From NCBI RefSeq assembly GCF_015278315.1, contig NZ_JADIJE010000003.1, positions 248,001 through 312,000 of the forward strand: DNA of 64,000 nt, read 5' to 3'. Shown one piece after another: positions 42,538-51,511 of the stretch. Source of the DNA: Microbacterium ureisolvens. GTDB lineage: Bacteria; Actinomycetota; Actinomycetes; Actinomycetales; Microbacteriaceae. Within the stretch, counting starts at the first letter, position 1. Each line of letters begins with the position of its first letter. The notes below the pieces were generated by a model. That model made no database searches, was not told where the DNA came from, and worked only from the letters and a program-made list of their open reading frames with translations. Position numbers and translations under genes: made by a program.

Positions 42538-43899
42538 ATGACCGAGCTGACCCGCGACGTCGTCATCGTCGGCGCCGGTGCCGCCGGCACGACCGCCGCC
42601 AACGAGCTGAAGAAGGCGGGGCTGTCGGTCGTCGTGCTGGAGGCCCGCGACCGCGTGGGCGGGCGCCTGTGGACCGACGTGGTCGACGGCGCGATGCTCG
42701 AGATCGGCGGGCAGTGGGTGTCGCCCGACCAGGACGCGCTCAAGGAGACCCTGGCCGAGCTCGGGCTCGAGACCTACAGCCGCTACCGCGAGGGCGAGTC
42801 GATCTACATCGGCAAGGACGGCGAGCTCACCCGCTTCACGGGCGAGATCTTCCCGGTCGCGCCCGAGACCGAGAAGGAGATCGTCCGGCTCATCGAGGTG
42901 CTCGACGGCCTCGTCGCGCAGGTCGATCCCGACAAGCCGTGGGAGCACCCCGACGCCGAGGCGCTCGACCGCATCTCGTTCGAGGCGTGGCTCGAGGAGC
43001 AGACCGACGACCAGGAGGCGCGCGACAACATCGCGCTCTTCATCGCCGGCGCGATGCTCACCAAGCCCGCCTACGCCTTCTCGGCCCTCCAGGCACTCCT
43101 CATGGCCGCCAGCGCCGGCAGCTTCTCGCACCTCGTCGACGCGGACTTCATCCTCGACGAGCGCGTGGTCGGCGGCCTGCAGCAGGTGCCGCTGCTCCTG
43201 GCGGAGCGCCTGGGCGACGACGTCATCCTCGACGAGCCCGTGACCGAGGTGCACTGGTCCGAGGACGGCGTGCGGGTCGTCACCGACAACGGCCTCGTAG
43301 TGCGCGCGCGCTTCGTGATCCTCGCGCACGCGCCGATCCTCTACCCGTGGATCGAGTTCCAGCCGGCGCTGCCGCGTCTGAAGCAGCAGATGCACCAGCA
43401 CATCTCGATGGGCTTCGTCATCAAGGTGCACGCCGTCTACGACCGCCCGTTCTGGCGCGAGCAGGGCCTGTCGGGCACGGCCTTCAGCCCGTACGAGATC
43501 TCGCACGAGGCCTACGACAACACCAACCACGGCGACGAGCGCGGCACTCTGGTCGGCTTCGTGTCGGACCGCAACGCCGACGACCTGTTCCGCGTGTCGG
43601 CCGAGGAGCGCAAGGAGCGCATCCTCGAGTCGCTGTCGCACTACTACGGCCCCGAGGCGAAGAACCCGCTCGTGTACTTCGAGAGCGACTGGGGCGCCGA
43701 GGAGTGGACGCGCGGCGCGTACGCCGCGAGCTTCGACCTCGGCGGTCTCGCCCGCTACGGCGCGGACCTCCGCACCCCCGTCGGACCCATCCACTTCGCC
43801 TGCAGCGACATGGCCGGCGCCGGCTACCAGCACGTCGACGGCGCGATCCGCATGGGCCGTCTGGTCGCGGCGAACATCGTCGAGGCGGCCCGCCGGTGA
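42538..43899 (+). CDS. Flavin monoamine oxidase, putrescine oxidase-like
   Basis: This 453-residue amine oxidase has DVVIVGAGAAGTTAANEL (FAD site, residues 7-24), VLEARDRVGGRLWTDV, a C-terminal ACSDMAGAGYQHVDGAIRMG (FAD covalent/dinucleotide-closing region with Ala-Gly-Tyr) and the aromatic-cage region near WGAEEWTRGAYAAS. It resembles Rhodococcus/Micrococcus putrescine oxidases, which make 4-aminobutanal from putrescine with hydrogen peroxide. GAAGGAG before the ATG sets the start. Product flow to GABA fits gabT upstream and the aldehyde dehydrogenase downstream. Confidence 0.9.
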   Translation: MTELTRDVVIVGAGAAGTTAANELKKAGLSVVVLEARDRVGGRLWTDVVDGAMLEIGGQWVSPDQDALKETLAELGLETYSRYREGESIYIGKDGELTRFTGEIFPVAPETEKEIVRLIEVLDGLVAQVDPDKPWEHPDAEALDRISFEAWLEEQTDDQEARDNIALFIAGAMLTKPAYAFSALQALLMAASAGSFSHLVDADFILDERVVGGLQQVPLLLAERLGDDVILDEPVTEVHWSEDGVRVVTDNGLVVRARFVILAHAPILYPWIEFQPALPRLKQQMHQHISMGFVIKVHAVYDRPFWREQGLSGTAFSPYEISHEAYDNTNHGDERGTLVGFVSDRNADDLFRVSAEERKERILESLSHYYGPEAKNPLVYFESDWGAEEWTRGAYAASFDLGGLARYGADLRTPVGPIHFACSDMAGAGYQHVDGAIRMGRLVAANIVEAARR

Positions 43900-44780
43900 C
43901 CGCGCGCATCGTCGTCGGCTACACCGCGACGGATGCCGGAGCCGACGCTGTCGCGGTCGGCTCGCGGCTCGCGGCAGCCCTCCGCGCCCCGCTCGACCTG
44001 GTGCTCGTGCTCCCCGGTGAGGACCGCAGCGTCATCACCCCGCCCGACGCCGGGTACGACCGCTACCTCGTCGGGCAGGCCGAGGCGTGGCTCGCCGAGG
44101 CGTCGAAGACGATTCCGGATGCCGTGGCCCACACCACGCACGTGCGCTTCGGCGATTCGTTCGCTGAGGGCCTGATCGTCGCCGCGCACGAGCTGGGCGC
44201 GTCGCACATCGTCGTCGGCGCCGCCAACGGCGGACTGCGTGGACGCCACCGTCTGGGCACCGTCGCCAACGAGCTCCTGCACTCGTCGGACGTCCCCGTC
44301 GTCCTCGCCCCGGAAGGGTCGCGACGCCTGGAGGCGACCGCGGTGACGCGGGTGACCGCGGCCATCGGCACCCGTCCGGGTGCGAGCGCGCTGCTCGACG
44401 AGAGCATCGCCCTTGCGACGGGTGCAGGCGCCGAGCTGCGGCTGCTGTCGCTCGTGTCGGTCGATCTGCCCGCGACGGTCGACACCGGCGTCATCCGCAT
44501 CGCGGGTGCCGCCCACGCCGACGACGTGCTCGGCAAGGCGCTCGACGCCCTCCCCGAGGGCATCGACGCCGAGGTCGTCGTCGCGCGCGGCGACAGCATC
44601 GAAGACGCCGTCGCGCACCTCGCCTGGGAGCCTGGCGAGCTCGCCGTCGTCGGCTCCAGCCGGCTGGCCCAGCCCCGGCGCCTGTTCCTCGGCTCGACCG
44701 CGGCGAAGATGCTGCACGAGCTTCCCGTTCCCATGGTCGTGGTGCCCCGCACGCACGGCGCAGAAGGAGGACGCGCATGA
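43896..44780 (+). CDS. Universal stress protein, two UspA domains
   Basis: This 294-residue protein has tandem Usp domains: residues 1-140 (IVVGYTATDAG, HIVVGAANGGLRGRHRLGTV) and 150-290 (LAVVGSSRLAQPRRLFLGST). The G-2x-G-9x-G(S/T) ATP-binding pattern is present in both. The GTG start overlaps the amine oxidase stop by 4 bases, and the permease start overlaps its own stop, so it is embedded in the amine-use operon. Usp proteins are often paired with APC permeases; a regulatory role on transport is plausible. Confidence 0.9.
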   Translation: MTARIVVGYTATDAGADAVAVGSRLAAALRAPLDLVLVLPGEDRSVITPPDAGYDRYLVGQAEAWLAEASKTIPDAVAHTTHVRFGDSFAEGLIVAAHELGASHIVVGAANGGLRGRHRLGTVANELLHSSDVPVVLAPEGSRRLEATAVTRVTAAIGTRPGASALLDESIALATGAGAELRLLSLVSVDLPATVDTGVIRIAGAAHADDVLGKALDALPEGIDAEVVVARGDSIEDAVAHLAWEPGELAVVGSSRLAQPRRLFLGSTAAKMLHELPVPMVVVPRTHGAEGGRA

Positions 44781-46345
44781 GCGCTTCCCAGAACACCGGT
44801 GCCGGCACTCCGCTGGCGCCGGCCTCCGGCTCCCACGCCGGCGAGCTGTCCAAGAAGGGCCTGAGCGCCGGCGCGGTCGGCGTCATCGGCGCGGTCGTCA
44901 TCGGCATCTCCACCATCGCGCCGGCGTACACGCTGACCGCCTCGCTCGGCCCGACCGTCGCGGTCGTCGGCACCCAGGTGCCGGCGATCATCCTGGTGGG
45001 CTTCATCCCGATGCTGCTGACGGCGTTCGGGTACCGCGAGCTCAACCGTGCGATGCCGGACTCCGGCACGTCGTTCACGTGGGGCGTGCGGGCCTTCGGC
45101 CCGTGGATCGGCTGGATGACGGGGTGGGGCCTCGTCGCCGCCACCGTCATCGTGCTCTCGAACCTCGCGGGCATCGCGGTGGAGTTCCTGTTCCTGCTGA
45201 TCTCGCAGCTGAGCGGCAACCCCGACATCGCCGAGCTCGCCTTCAACCCGTTCATCAACGTCGCGGTGTGCCTCCTGTTCATGCTCGGCGCGACGCTCGT
45301 CTCGTACCGCGACATGCAGACCACGCAGAAGTTCCAGTACGTGCTGGTCGGCTTCCAGGTGATCGTGCTCGTGCTCTTCGCGGTCGTCGCGATCGTCAAG
45401 GCGGTCGACGGCGAGGCGCCCGACCCGACGGCGTTCTCATGGTCGTGGTTCAACCCGTTCGAGGTGCCGACCTTCAGCGCGTTCGCCGCCGGCCTGTCGC
45501 TGTCGATCTTCATCTTCTGGGGCTGGGACGTCGTCCTCACGATGAACGAGGAGACCAAGAACCCCGAGAAGACGCCCGGTCGCGCAGCGATGCTCACGGT
45601 CGTCATCGTCGTGGCCCTGTACCTGCTGATCTCGATCGGCCTGATGATGTTCGCCGGCGTCGGCGACGGACCGCTGGGCCTTGCGAACGAGGAGATCTCG
45701 GCCAACGTGTTCTTCGCGCTGTCCGACCCTGTGCTCGGGCCGCTCGCCTTCCTGGTGTCGCTCGCGGTGCTCTCGAGCTCGGCCGCCTCGCTCCAGTCGA
45801 CGGCCGTCGGCCCGGCGCGGACGCTGCTGGCGATGGGGCACTACGGCGCCCTGCCGTCGAAGTTCGCCCGCGTCAGCCCGCGGTTCTTCACGCCCGGCTA
45901 CGCCACGGTCGTCTCGGCCGTCGTCGCGTCGGTCTTCTACGCCGTCATGCGTGTGGTGAGCGAGAACGTGCTCACCGACACGATCCTCTCGCTCGGCATG
46001 ATGATCTGCTTCTACTACGGGCTTACGGCGTTCGCGTGCGTGTGGTACTTCCGCAAGCAGTGGTTCGACTCGGCGCGGAGCTTCTTCTTCACGTTCCTCT
46101 TCCCGCTGGTCGGCGGCGCGATTCTCGCGGTGCTCTTCGTCACGACGCTCATCGACTCGATGGACCCCGCGTACGGCAGCGGCTCGAGCATCTTCGGCCT
46201 CGGCCTGGTGTTCGTCCTGGGCGTGACGATCATCCTCGCCGGCGTGGTGATCATGATCTGGCAGGCGATCAAGCGTCCGGCGTTCTTCCGCGGTGAGACA
46301 CTCGGTATCGACGCACCCGAAAGCCTTCGACGCGTCCGCCGCTGA
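44777..46345 (+). CDS. APC-family amino acid/polyamine permease
   Basis: This 522-residue permease has 12 membrane helices and the APC-superfamily N-terminal helix GVIGAVVIGISTIAPAYTLTASLG at its first part and a long Pro/Gly-rich N-terminus. GWMTGWGLVAATVIVLSNLAG and the NEETKNPEKTPGRA loop (about residue 258) are typical. Given its place in the putrescine/GABA operon, it probably imports putrescine, GABA or a related amine. The ATG overlaps the Usp stop by 4 bases. Confidence 0.9.
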   Translation: MSASQNTGAGTPLAPASGSHAGELSKKGLSAGAVGVIGAVVIGISTIAPAYTLTASLGPTVAVVGTQVPAIILVGFIPMLLTAFGYRELNRAMPDSGTSFTWGVRAFGPWIGWMTGWGLVAATVIVLSNLAGIAVEFLFLLISQLSGNPDIAELAFNPFINVAVCLLFMLGATLVSYRDMQTTQKFQYVLVGFQVIVLVLFAVVAIVKAVDGEAPDPTAFSWSWFNPFEVPTFSAFAAGLSLSIFIFWGWDVVLTMNEETKNPEKTPGRAAMLTVVIVVALYLLISIGLMMFAGVGDGPLGLANEEISANVFFALSDPVLGPLAFLVSLAVLSSSAASLQSTAVGPARTLLAMGHYGALPSKFARVSPRFFTPGYATVVSAVVASVFYAVMRVVSENVLTDTILSLGMMICFYYGLTAFACVWYFRKQWFDSARSFFFTFLFPLVGGAILAVLFVTTLIDSMDPAYGSGSSIFGLGLVFVLGVTIILAGVVIMIWQAIKRPAFFRGETLGIDAPESLRRVRR

Positions 46346-46385
46346 CCGGCAGACTGTCCCCAATCCATCCGATCGGAGAGGAAGC

Positions 46386-47747
46386 ATGACCGACTACGCC
46401 GTCGTCAACCCGGCCACGGGAGAGACCCTGGCCACGTACCCGACCATCACCGACGAGGCTCTCGAGAGCGCGATCGCGGGGGCGGACGCCGCCTACCGCG
46501 CGTGGCGCGAACAGCCGGTCGCCGAGCGCGCGGCGCGCCTGCGCCGGGTGGCGGAGCTGCACCGCGAGCGTCGCGACGATCTCGCCACGATCATCGTGCG
46601 CGAGATGGGCAAGCCGCTGTCGGCGGCGGTGGCCGAAGTGGACTTCGCGGCCGACATCACCGAGTACTACGCCGACAACGCCGAGAAGGTGACGGCCGAC
46701 CAGCCGATCGACATCCTCGGCGAGGGCACCGCGGTGATCCGCCGCACGCCGCTGGGCGTGCTCCTGGGCATCATGCCGTGGAACTTCCCGTACTACCAGG
46801 TCGCCCGCTTCGCTGCGCCCAACATCGTCGTGGGCAACACCATCCTGCTCAAGCACGCTCCGCAGTGCCCCGAGTCCGCTGCCGCCATCGAGCAGATGTA
46901 CACGGATGCCGGACTCGAGGGCGTGTACACCAACGTCTACGCGTCCAACGAGCAGGCGGCCAGGATCATCGCCGACCGGCGCGTGCAGGGCGTCTCGGTC
47001 ACCGGCTCCGAGCGGGCCGGATCGGCGGTCGCCGCTCTCGCCGGGCAGAACCTCAAGAAGGTCGCCCTCGAGCTCGGCGGCTCGGACCCGTTCATCGTCC
47101 TGTCGACCGACGACCTCGACTCGACGGTCGCCGCCGCGGTGGAGGCCCGCATGGACAACAACGGCCAGTCCTGCAACGCGCCCAAGCGCTTCATCGTGCA
47201 GGAGGGCCTGTACGACCAGTTCCTCGAGAAATTCACCGAGGCCATGACCGCGTCAAAGATGGGCGACCCCTTCGCCGACGACACGGTGCTCGGCCCGCTG
47301 TCGTCGCTCGCGGCCGCGGAGCGGCTGCAGGAGCAGGTCGACCGCGCCGTGTCGCAGGGCGCGCGACTCGTCGCCGGCGGCACGCGCGACGGCGCGTTCT
47401 ACGAGCCGACCGTGCTCACCGACGTGACGGCCGACATGGACGTGTACCGCGAAGAGCTGTTCGGCCCGGCCGGCGTCGTCTACAAGGTGGCCGACGAGGA
47501 CGAGGCGGTCAAGGTCGCGAACGACACGAGCTTCGGGCTCGGCTCGTACGTGTACACGACCGACCCCGAGCAGGCCGAGCGCATCGCGGACAAGATCGAC
47601 GCCGGCATGGTCTACGTCAACATCGTGCTCGCCGACTCGCCCGAGCTTCCGTTCGGCGGCGTCAAGCGGTCCGGCACCTCCCGTGAGATGGGTCTGCTGG
47701 CCGCCGACGAGTTCGTCAACAAGAAGCTGATCCGCATCGCCGGCTGA
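46386..47747 (+). CDS. gabD: NAD(P)-dependent succinate-semialdehyde dehydrogenase
   Basis: This 453-residue aldehyde dehydrogenase has IMPWNFPYYQVARFAAP at about residues 131-147, the Glu motif ALELGGSDPFIVLS at about 231, and the catalytic Cys in NNGQSCNAPKRFIV at about 263. The short length and GKPLSAAVAEVDFAADITEYYAD segment match Sad/GabD-type succinate-semialdehyde dehydrogenases. It completes GABA breakdown started by gabT. GAGAGGAAG precedes the ATG. 4-aminobutanal is an alternative substrate. Symbol assigned by context. Confidence 0.88.
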   Translation: MTDYAVVNPATGETLATYPTITDEALESAIAGADAAYRAWREQPVAERAARLRRVAELHRERRDDLATIIVREMGKPLSAAVAEVDFAADITEYYADNAEKVTADQPIDILGEGTAVIRRTPLGVLLGIMPWNFPYYQVARFAAPNIVVGNTILLKHAPQCPESAAAIEQMYTDAGLEGVYTNVYASNEQAARIIADRRVQGVSVTGSERAGSAVAALAGQNLKKVALELGGSDPFIVLSTDDLDSTVAAAVEARMDNNGQSCNAPKRFIVQEGLYDQFLEKFTEAMTASKMGDPFADDTVLGPLSSLAAAERLQEQVDRAVSQGARLVAGGTRDGAFYEPTVLTDVTADMDVYREELFGPAGVVYKVADEDEAVKVANDTSFGLGSYVYTTDPEQAERIADKIDAGMVYVNIVLADSPELPFGGVKRSGTSREMGLLAADEFVNKKLIRIAG

Positions 47748-47816
47748 GCTGTCTGCGAGCGGGGGCGCTCCGGCGCCCGGAGAGGGAACGCGTCCGGGTC
47801 GCGGCCGCTGTCAGGC

Positions 47817-47923
47817 GCGTTTCGTCTCGCTCGTGCCTCGCTCGCTCAACGACCGGACTCTCGGTCGTCGGGCGGGCGGCAGGGTGGTCTCGGTCGTTGA
47901 GCGAGCGAAGCGAGACGAAACGC
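47817..47923. repeat. REP-like palindromic element, best preserved copy
   Basis: The left arm begins GCGTTTCGTCTCGCTCG (47817) and the right arm ends CGAGACGAAACGC (47923); inside, CGCTCGCTCAACGACCG pairs with CGGTCGTTGAGCGAGCG. It lies between convergent gabD and the TPR gene, abutting the latter's stop, and may act as their terminator. Confidence 0.75.
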
Positions 47924-48532
47924 CTACCTGGCGCCGCGGGCCTCGGCGATCGCCTCGTCGGCCCACTGCACCTGCTGCGGCGTGCCCCAGCGGGTCGCGG
48001 CATCCCGCGCGGTCTCGAACTCCGCGACCGCCTCGGTGAACCGCCCCGCGTCGAAGAGCCGCCAGCCGGCGTTGTTGTGCAGCGACACGCGCCAGCGGAG
48101 CGTGCGCGGGTCGTCGACGCCCTCGAGCACCGCCAGCGCGGCGGCGGTCCACTCCTCGGCCTGGTCGGGTTCGGCGATCGCGAGCATGTGCAGCGCGTCG
48201 ACCTTCAAGAACGCGATCCCGGATGCCGCATCCACCGCCGCGAGGAAGTACGGCACCGCAGCCTGGGGGTCTCCCGCCGTGTTGCGCACTCTGCCGCGCT
48301 CCAGGGCCGCCCGCGCCGCGACGGCGGCGTCCTCGATCGACACCTCATCGAGCACGGCATCCGCCTCGTCGAAACGCTCCTGCAGGCCCAACGCGCGAGC
48401 GACCTGGGTCTGCAGCTCCGCGCGGGTGGCGGCATCCGTCTCCGACTCCGCTGCCTCGCGCAGCCGGGCCTCCGATCCCGACGGATCGGCGAAGTCCCAG
48501 AGTTCGTCGAGGCGGGCCTGCGCAAGGGTCAT
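47924..48532 (-). CDS. TPR-repeat protein
   Basis: This 202-residue protein is mostly alpha-helical with three to four degenerate tetratricopeptide repeats: AELQTQVARALGLQERFDEA, ARAALERGRVRNTAGDPQAA and LHNNAGWRLFDAGRFTEAV. TPR proteins are scaffolds for protein contacts; no partner is evident. TAGCAT (minus strand, 48544-48539) lies six bases before the ATG, another leaderless-type start. Confidence 0.8.
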   Translation of the reverse strand: MTLAQARLDELWDFADPSGSEARLREAAESETDAATRAELQTQVARALGLQERFDEADAVLDEVSIEDAAVAARAALERGRVRNTAGDPQAAVPYFLAAVDAASGIAFLKVDALHMLAIAEPDQAEEWTAAALAVLEGVDDPRTLRWRVSLHNNAGWRLFDAGRFTEAVAEFETARDAATRWGTPQQVQWADEAIAEARGAR

Positions 48533-48596
48533 GGCGGAATGCTAATGCCGACATCCGGGGGTGTCGCCGGACGGGTCCGCGAGACAGGATGGAGTC

Positions 48597-49034
48597 ATGG
48601 CAGACACACCGGATCCCGTCGTCGCCCTGTCGGATGAAGCGTGCTGGGAGCGCCTGCGCACGCAGGAGCTCGGCCGGCTCGTCACGCACGTGGGCGACGT
48701 TCTCGACATCTTCCCCGTGAACTATGTCGTCGACGGCGAGAGCGTGCTGTTCCGCACCGCACAGGGGAGCAAGCTGTTCGAGCTCACGGTCAACGACGAA
48801 GTGCTCTTCGAGGTCGACGACCATACCGACACCGACGCCTGGAGCGTGATCCTCCGCGGCCGCGCGCACCCGCTCGACCGCTCTGCCGACGTCGAGCGGG
48901 CCGACGGGCTGGGGCTGCGTCCGTGGATCCCGACGCTCAAGTACACCTACGTGAGGGTGGAGCCGACGTCGCTGTCCGGACGGGCCTTCGAGCGCGCGCC
49001 GGAGCCCGATCGCTACGGGGTCCAGCAGTACTGA
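48597..49034 (+). CDS. Pyridoxamine 5'-phosphate oxidase-fold protein (NimA/FMN-binding type)
   Basis: This 145-residue protein is a split-barrel flavoprotein: CWERLRTQELGRLVTHVGD, IFPVNYVVDGESVLFRTAQG, then VLFEVDDHTDTDAWSVILRG, typical of the Pyridox_ox_2 group that includes nitroimidazole reductases and F420/FMN binders. CAGGAT at 48585-48590 lies six bases before the ATG with no Shine-Dalgarno. It is a single-gene unit upstream of tRNA-Trp. The substrate is unknown. Confidence 0.85.
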   Translation: MADTPDPVVALSDEACWERLRTQELGRLVTHVGDVLDIFPVNYVVDGESVLFRTAQGSKLFELTVNDEVLFEVDDHTDTDAWSVILRGRAHPLDRSADVERADGLGLRPWIPTLKYTYVRVEPTSLSGRAFERAPEPDRYGVQQY

Positions 49035-49204
49035 TCGAGGCTGCACTCCATGCGTCGACACGCCCGCCAGGTCGGCCCCGGTTCGCGGGGCCTGCGGGCA
49101 TGCCGTACACTGGATCATGCAGTTGAAGTCTGCATTCTTTCGCCGTGCCCGGTGTCCGGGAGCGGATCCTCAAGCCGTGGTGAGAGGGGAAGAGTGCGGG
49201 TTTC

Positions 49205-49222
49205 AGAGACCTCCGGGTCTCT
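49205..49222 (+). promoter_or_regulatory. Leader hairpin abutting tRNA-Trp
   Basis: AGAGACC (49205-49211), TCCG loop and GGTCTCT (49216-49222) form a 7-bp hairpin ending exactly one base before the mature tRNA, possibly aiding 5' processing. Confidence 0.45.
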
Positions 49223-49295
<73 letters not shown>

Positions 49296-49376
49296 CGCGT
49301 CAGCGCAACACCGGTGACATGCCGGTGGTTGACAACACAGTGTGCCGACCCGTGTCGGCTCACGGAAGGTAATCAG

Positions 49377-49658
49377 GTGGCATCGATGGTTCAGGACGAG
49401 CCGAAGGGCGAAGTCGTCCCCGCTGAGGGAACGGCCGCGCCTCGCGAGAAGAAGCCCAACGTCTTCGCTCGTATCGCCCTGTTCGTCCGCCAGGTCTTCG
49501 CCGAGCTTCGCAAGGTCGTCACCCCGACGCGCCAGGAGCTGCTGAAGTACACGGCGGTGGTGCTGGGCTTCGTCGTCGTGATGATGGCGCTCGTCTATGG
49601 CCTGGACGTGCTGTTCGTGTGGATCACGTCGTACGTCTTCGGAGTGCCCGGCGCCTGA
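49377..49658 (+). CDS. secE: Preprotein translocase subunit SecE
   Basis: SecE is the essential small subunit of the SecYEG protein-export channel. The 93-residue protein has a charged N-terminus, the conserved cytoplasmic amphipathic stretch [20 protein letters not shown] and one membrane helix (about residues 60-85). The GTG at 49377 is preferred, with GGAAGG seven bases upstream; ATG 49386 would remove three residues. It follows tRNA-Trp and precedes nusG, as in most actinobacteria. Confidence 0.95.
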   Translation: MASMVQDEPKGEVVPAEGTAAPREKKPNVFARIALFVRQVFAELRKVVTPTRQELLKYTAVVLGFVVVMMALVYGLDVLFVWITSYVFGVPGA

Positions 49659-49741
49659 TCCCGAGCGCCCCCGGCTCGCAACGGGGGCACGACACGGGCG
49701 GACCGCAGGTCCGGCAGCGGACGGAACGGAAGAGAACTCAC

Positions 49742-50914
49742 GTGACTGAAAGATATGTCGACGACGCCGATTGGGCGACGGCAGCCGAGCAGTCGTCGGA
49801 GGACGACGAGGCGCAGGAGGGCAACGTCCTGGCAGCCGAGGCGCGCTCGGTAGAGGCTGCCGAGCACCTCGCCATCCACATCGTCGACGAGGCTGACGAA
49901 GACGACGCCGACCTCGACGACATCGACATCGACGACCCGGAGGCGGACGCGATCGTGAACGACGCTCTGAATCTTGACGAAACGGCCGAGACCGAGGCCG
50001 CGGCAGAAGTGATCAACGACTCCATCGCGGAGGAGGTCGCCGAGCGCGAGGCCGAGGCCGCCGACGAGGTGACCCCCTACGACGGTCCCGACGTGAACGG
50101 CGACGAGGACGAGCCGGTCCTCGACGAGGACTTCGTCGCGGAGGTGGATGCCGCAGCCGGCGTCGTCGACGAGGTCGAGGCATCCGTCTCGCCTGCCGAC
50201 GCCGCCGAGGCGCCCGAGAGCGACGACGCCGCCGGGGCGCCTGAGATCGACGCCGCCGACGACGACGAGGACGACGCCGCCGACGAGGACGAGGACCCGT
50301 ACGAGGCGTACCGCGCCGAACTGCGCACCCTCCCGGGCAAGTGGTACGTCATCCACTCCTACGCCGGTTTCGAGCGCAAGGTGAAGGCCAACATCGAGCA
50401 GCGCAAGTCGACGCTCGAGGTCGAGGACGACATCTACCAGATCGAGGTCCCGATGGAGGACGTCGTCGAGATCAAGAACGGCCAGCGCAAGATGGTCAAC
50501 CGCGTGCGCATCCCGGGCTACGTGCTCGTGCGCATGGAGCTCAACGAGGACACCTGGTCGGTCGTGCGTCACACGCCCGGCGTGACCGGCTTCGTCGGCA
50601 ACGCCCACAACCCGACGCCGCTGCGCTTCGAAGAGGCCTTCAACATGCTGAAGAGCCTCGTCGAGGTCAAGGAGGTCGCCGGCGCGAAGGGCGGCGCGGC
50701 CAAGAAGGGCGCGGCTGCCGCGGCGCGCGTCATCCCGGCCGAGGTCGACTTCGAGGTGGGCGAGACCATCACGATCAAGGAGGGCTCGTTCGCGGGCCTC
50801 CCGGGCACGATCAGCGAGATCAAGCCCGAGAGCGGCAAGCTCACGGTCCTCGTCTCGCTCTTCGAGCGCGAGACCCCGGTCGAGCTGTCGTTCGACCAGG
50901 TCACCAAGCTCTGA
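49742..50914 (+). CDS. nusG: Transcription termination/antitermination factor NusG with long acidic N-terminus
   Basis: NusG binds RNA polymerase and Rho or S10. The C-terminal half has the NGN domain ([20 protein letters not shown] from about residue 200; [11 protein letters not shown]) and a KOW domain ([20 protein letters not shown] at about 338). The 390-residue length is about twice that of E. coli NusG (181). The first 190 residues are a very acidic, low-complexity extension (runs of Asp/Glu such as [15 protein letters not shown]). Actinobacterial NusG proteins often carry a shorter acidic tail; this one is unusually long. GTG 49742 follows GGAAGAGAA. Start choice at 49742 or a later codon is uncertain. 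Confidence 0.93.
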   Translation: MTERYVDDADWATAAEQSSEDDEAQEGNVLAAEARSVEAAEHLAIHIVDEADEDDADLDDIDIDDPEADAIVNDALNLDETAETEAAAEVINDSIAEEVAEREAEAADEVTPYDGPDVNGDEDEPVLDEDFVAEVDAAAGVVDEVEASVSPADAAEAPESDDAAGAPEIDAADDDEDDAADEDEDPYEAYRAELRTLPGKWYVIHSYAGFERKVKANIEQRKSTLEVEDDIYQIEVPMEDVVEIKNGQRKMVNRVRIPGYVLVRMELNEDTWSVVRHTPGVTGFVGNAHNPTPLRFEEAFNMLKSLVEVKEVAGAKGGAAKKGAAAAARVIPAEVDFEVGETITIKEGSFAGLPGTISEIKPESGKLTVLVSLFERETPVELSFDQVTKL

Positions 50915-50942
50915 GTCACCTCCTGGTAGACTCTGCAGGTTT

Positions 50943-50964
50943 GCGCGCGCGCTGAGCGCGCGCG
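50943..50964 (+). promoter_or_regulatory. Alternating GC hairpin in rplK leader
   Basis: A 9-bp GC-alternating stem (CGCGCGCGC 50944-50952, loop TGA, GCGCGCGCG 50956-50964) lies in the nusG-rplK spacer, about 100 bases before rplK. It may terminate nusG transcripts or shape the rplKA leader. Confidence 0.45.
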
Positions 50965-51015
50965 ATCGACACCGCGATCCGGAACGGCCGGATTCGCGGG
51001 AGAACAGGATCAGAT

Positions 51016-51036
51016 CCCTCTACGCCTTGTAGAGGG
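51016..51036 (+). promoter_or_regulatory. Hairpin in rplK leader, possible L1 site
   Basis: CCCTCTAC (51016-51023) and GTAGAGGG (51029-51036) pair perfectly 30 bases before rplK. In many bacteria L1 represses the rplKA mRNA through a leader structure, so this is a candidate, not a demonstrated site. Confidence 0.4.
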
Positions 51037-51065
51037 CACGGGTCCGTTCGTTGAAAGGAAGAAGA

Positions 51066-51497
51066 ATGGCACCGAAGAAGAAGGTGACCGGCCTGATCAA
51101 GCTTCAGATCAACGCCGGTGCAGCCAACCCGGCGCCGCCGATCGGCCCCGCGCTCGGTCAGCATGGCGTCAACATCATGGAGTTCTGCAAGGCGTACAAC
51201 GCCGCGACCGAGTCGCAGCGCGGCAACGTCATCCCCGTGGAGATCACCGTCTACGAGGACCGCAGCTTCACGTTCATCCTGAAGACCCCGCCGGCCGCCG
51301 AGCTCATCAAGAAGGCCGCCGGACTGCAGAAGGGCTCCGCGACGCCGCACACGACCAAGGTGGGCAAGCTCACCAAGGACCAGGTGCGCCAGATCGCCGA
51401 GACCAAGCAGGCCGACCTGAACGCGAACGACATCGAGGCCGCCTCGAAGATCATCGCCGGCACCGCCCGTTCCATGGGCATCACGGTCGAGGACTGA
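51066..51497 (+). CDS. rplK: 50S ribosomal protein L11
   Basis: L11 binds the GTPase-associated region of 23S rRNA and is the thiostrepton site. The 143-residue protein has [38 protein letters not shown] and [17 protein letters not shown]; length is standard. AAAGGAAGAAG precedes the ATG. It is separated from nusG by a 150-base leader with two hairpins and followed by rplA after 14 bases. Confidence 0.97.
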   Translation: MAPKKKVTGLIKLQINAGAANPAPPIGPALGQHGVNIMEFCKAYNAATESQRGNVIPVEITVYEDRSFTFILKTPPAAELIKKAAGLQKGSATPHTTKVGKLTKDQVRQIAETKQADLNANDIEAASKIIAGTARSMGITVED

Positions 51498-51511
51498 GGG
51501 GGAGAGTAACC

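Noticed and set aside
40840..43833. 997-codon minus-strand frame over gabT and the amine oxidase
   Set aside because: Shadow of the plus-strand genes; low-complexity composition and no start signal.
49329..49357. secE promoter starting from TTGACA at 49329
   Set aside because: No -10-like hexamer is found at 16-18 bases; secE is more likely transcribed from the tRNA-Trp promoter or another site.
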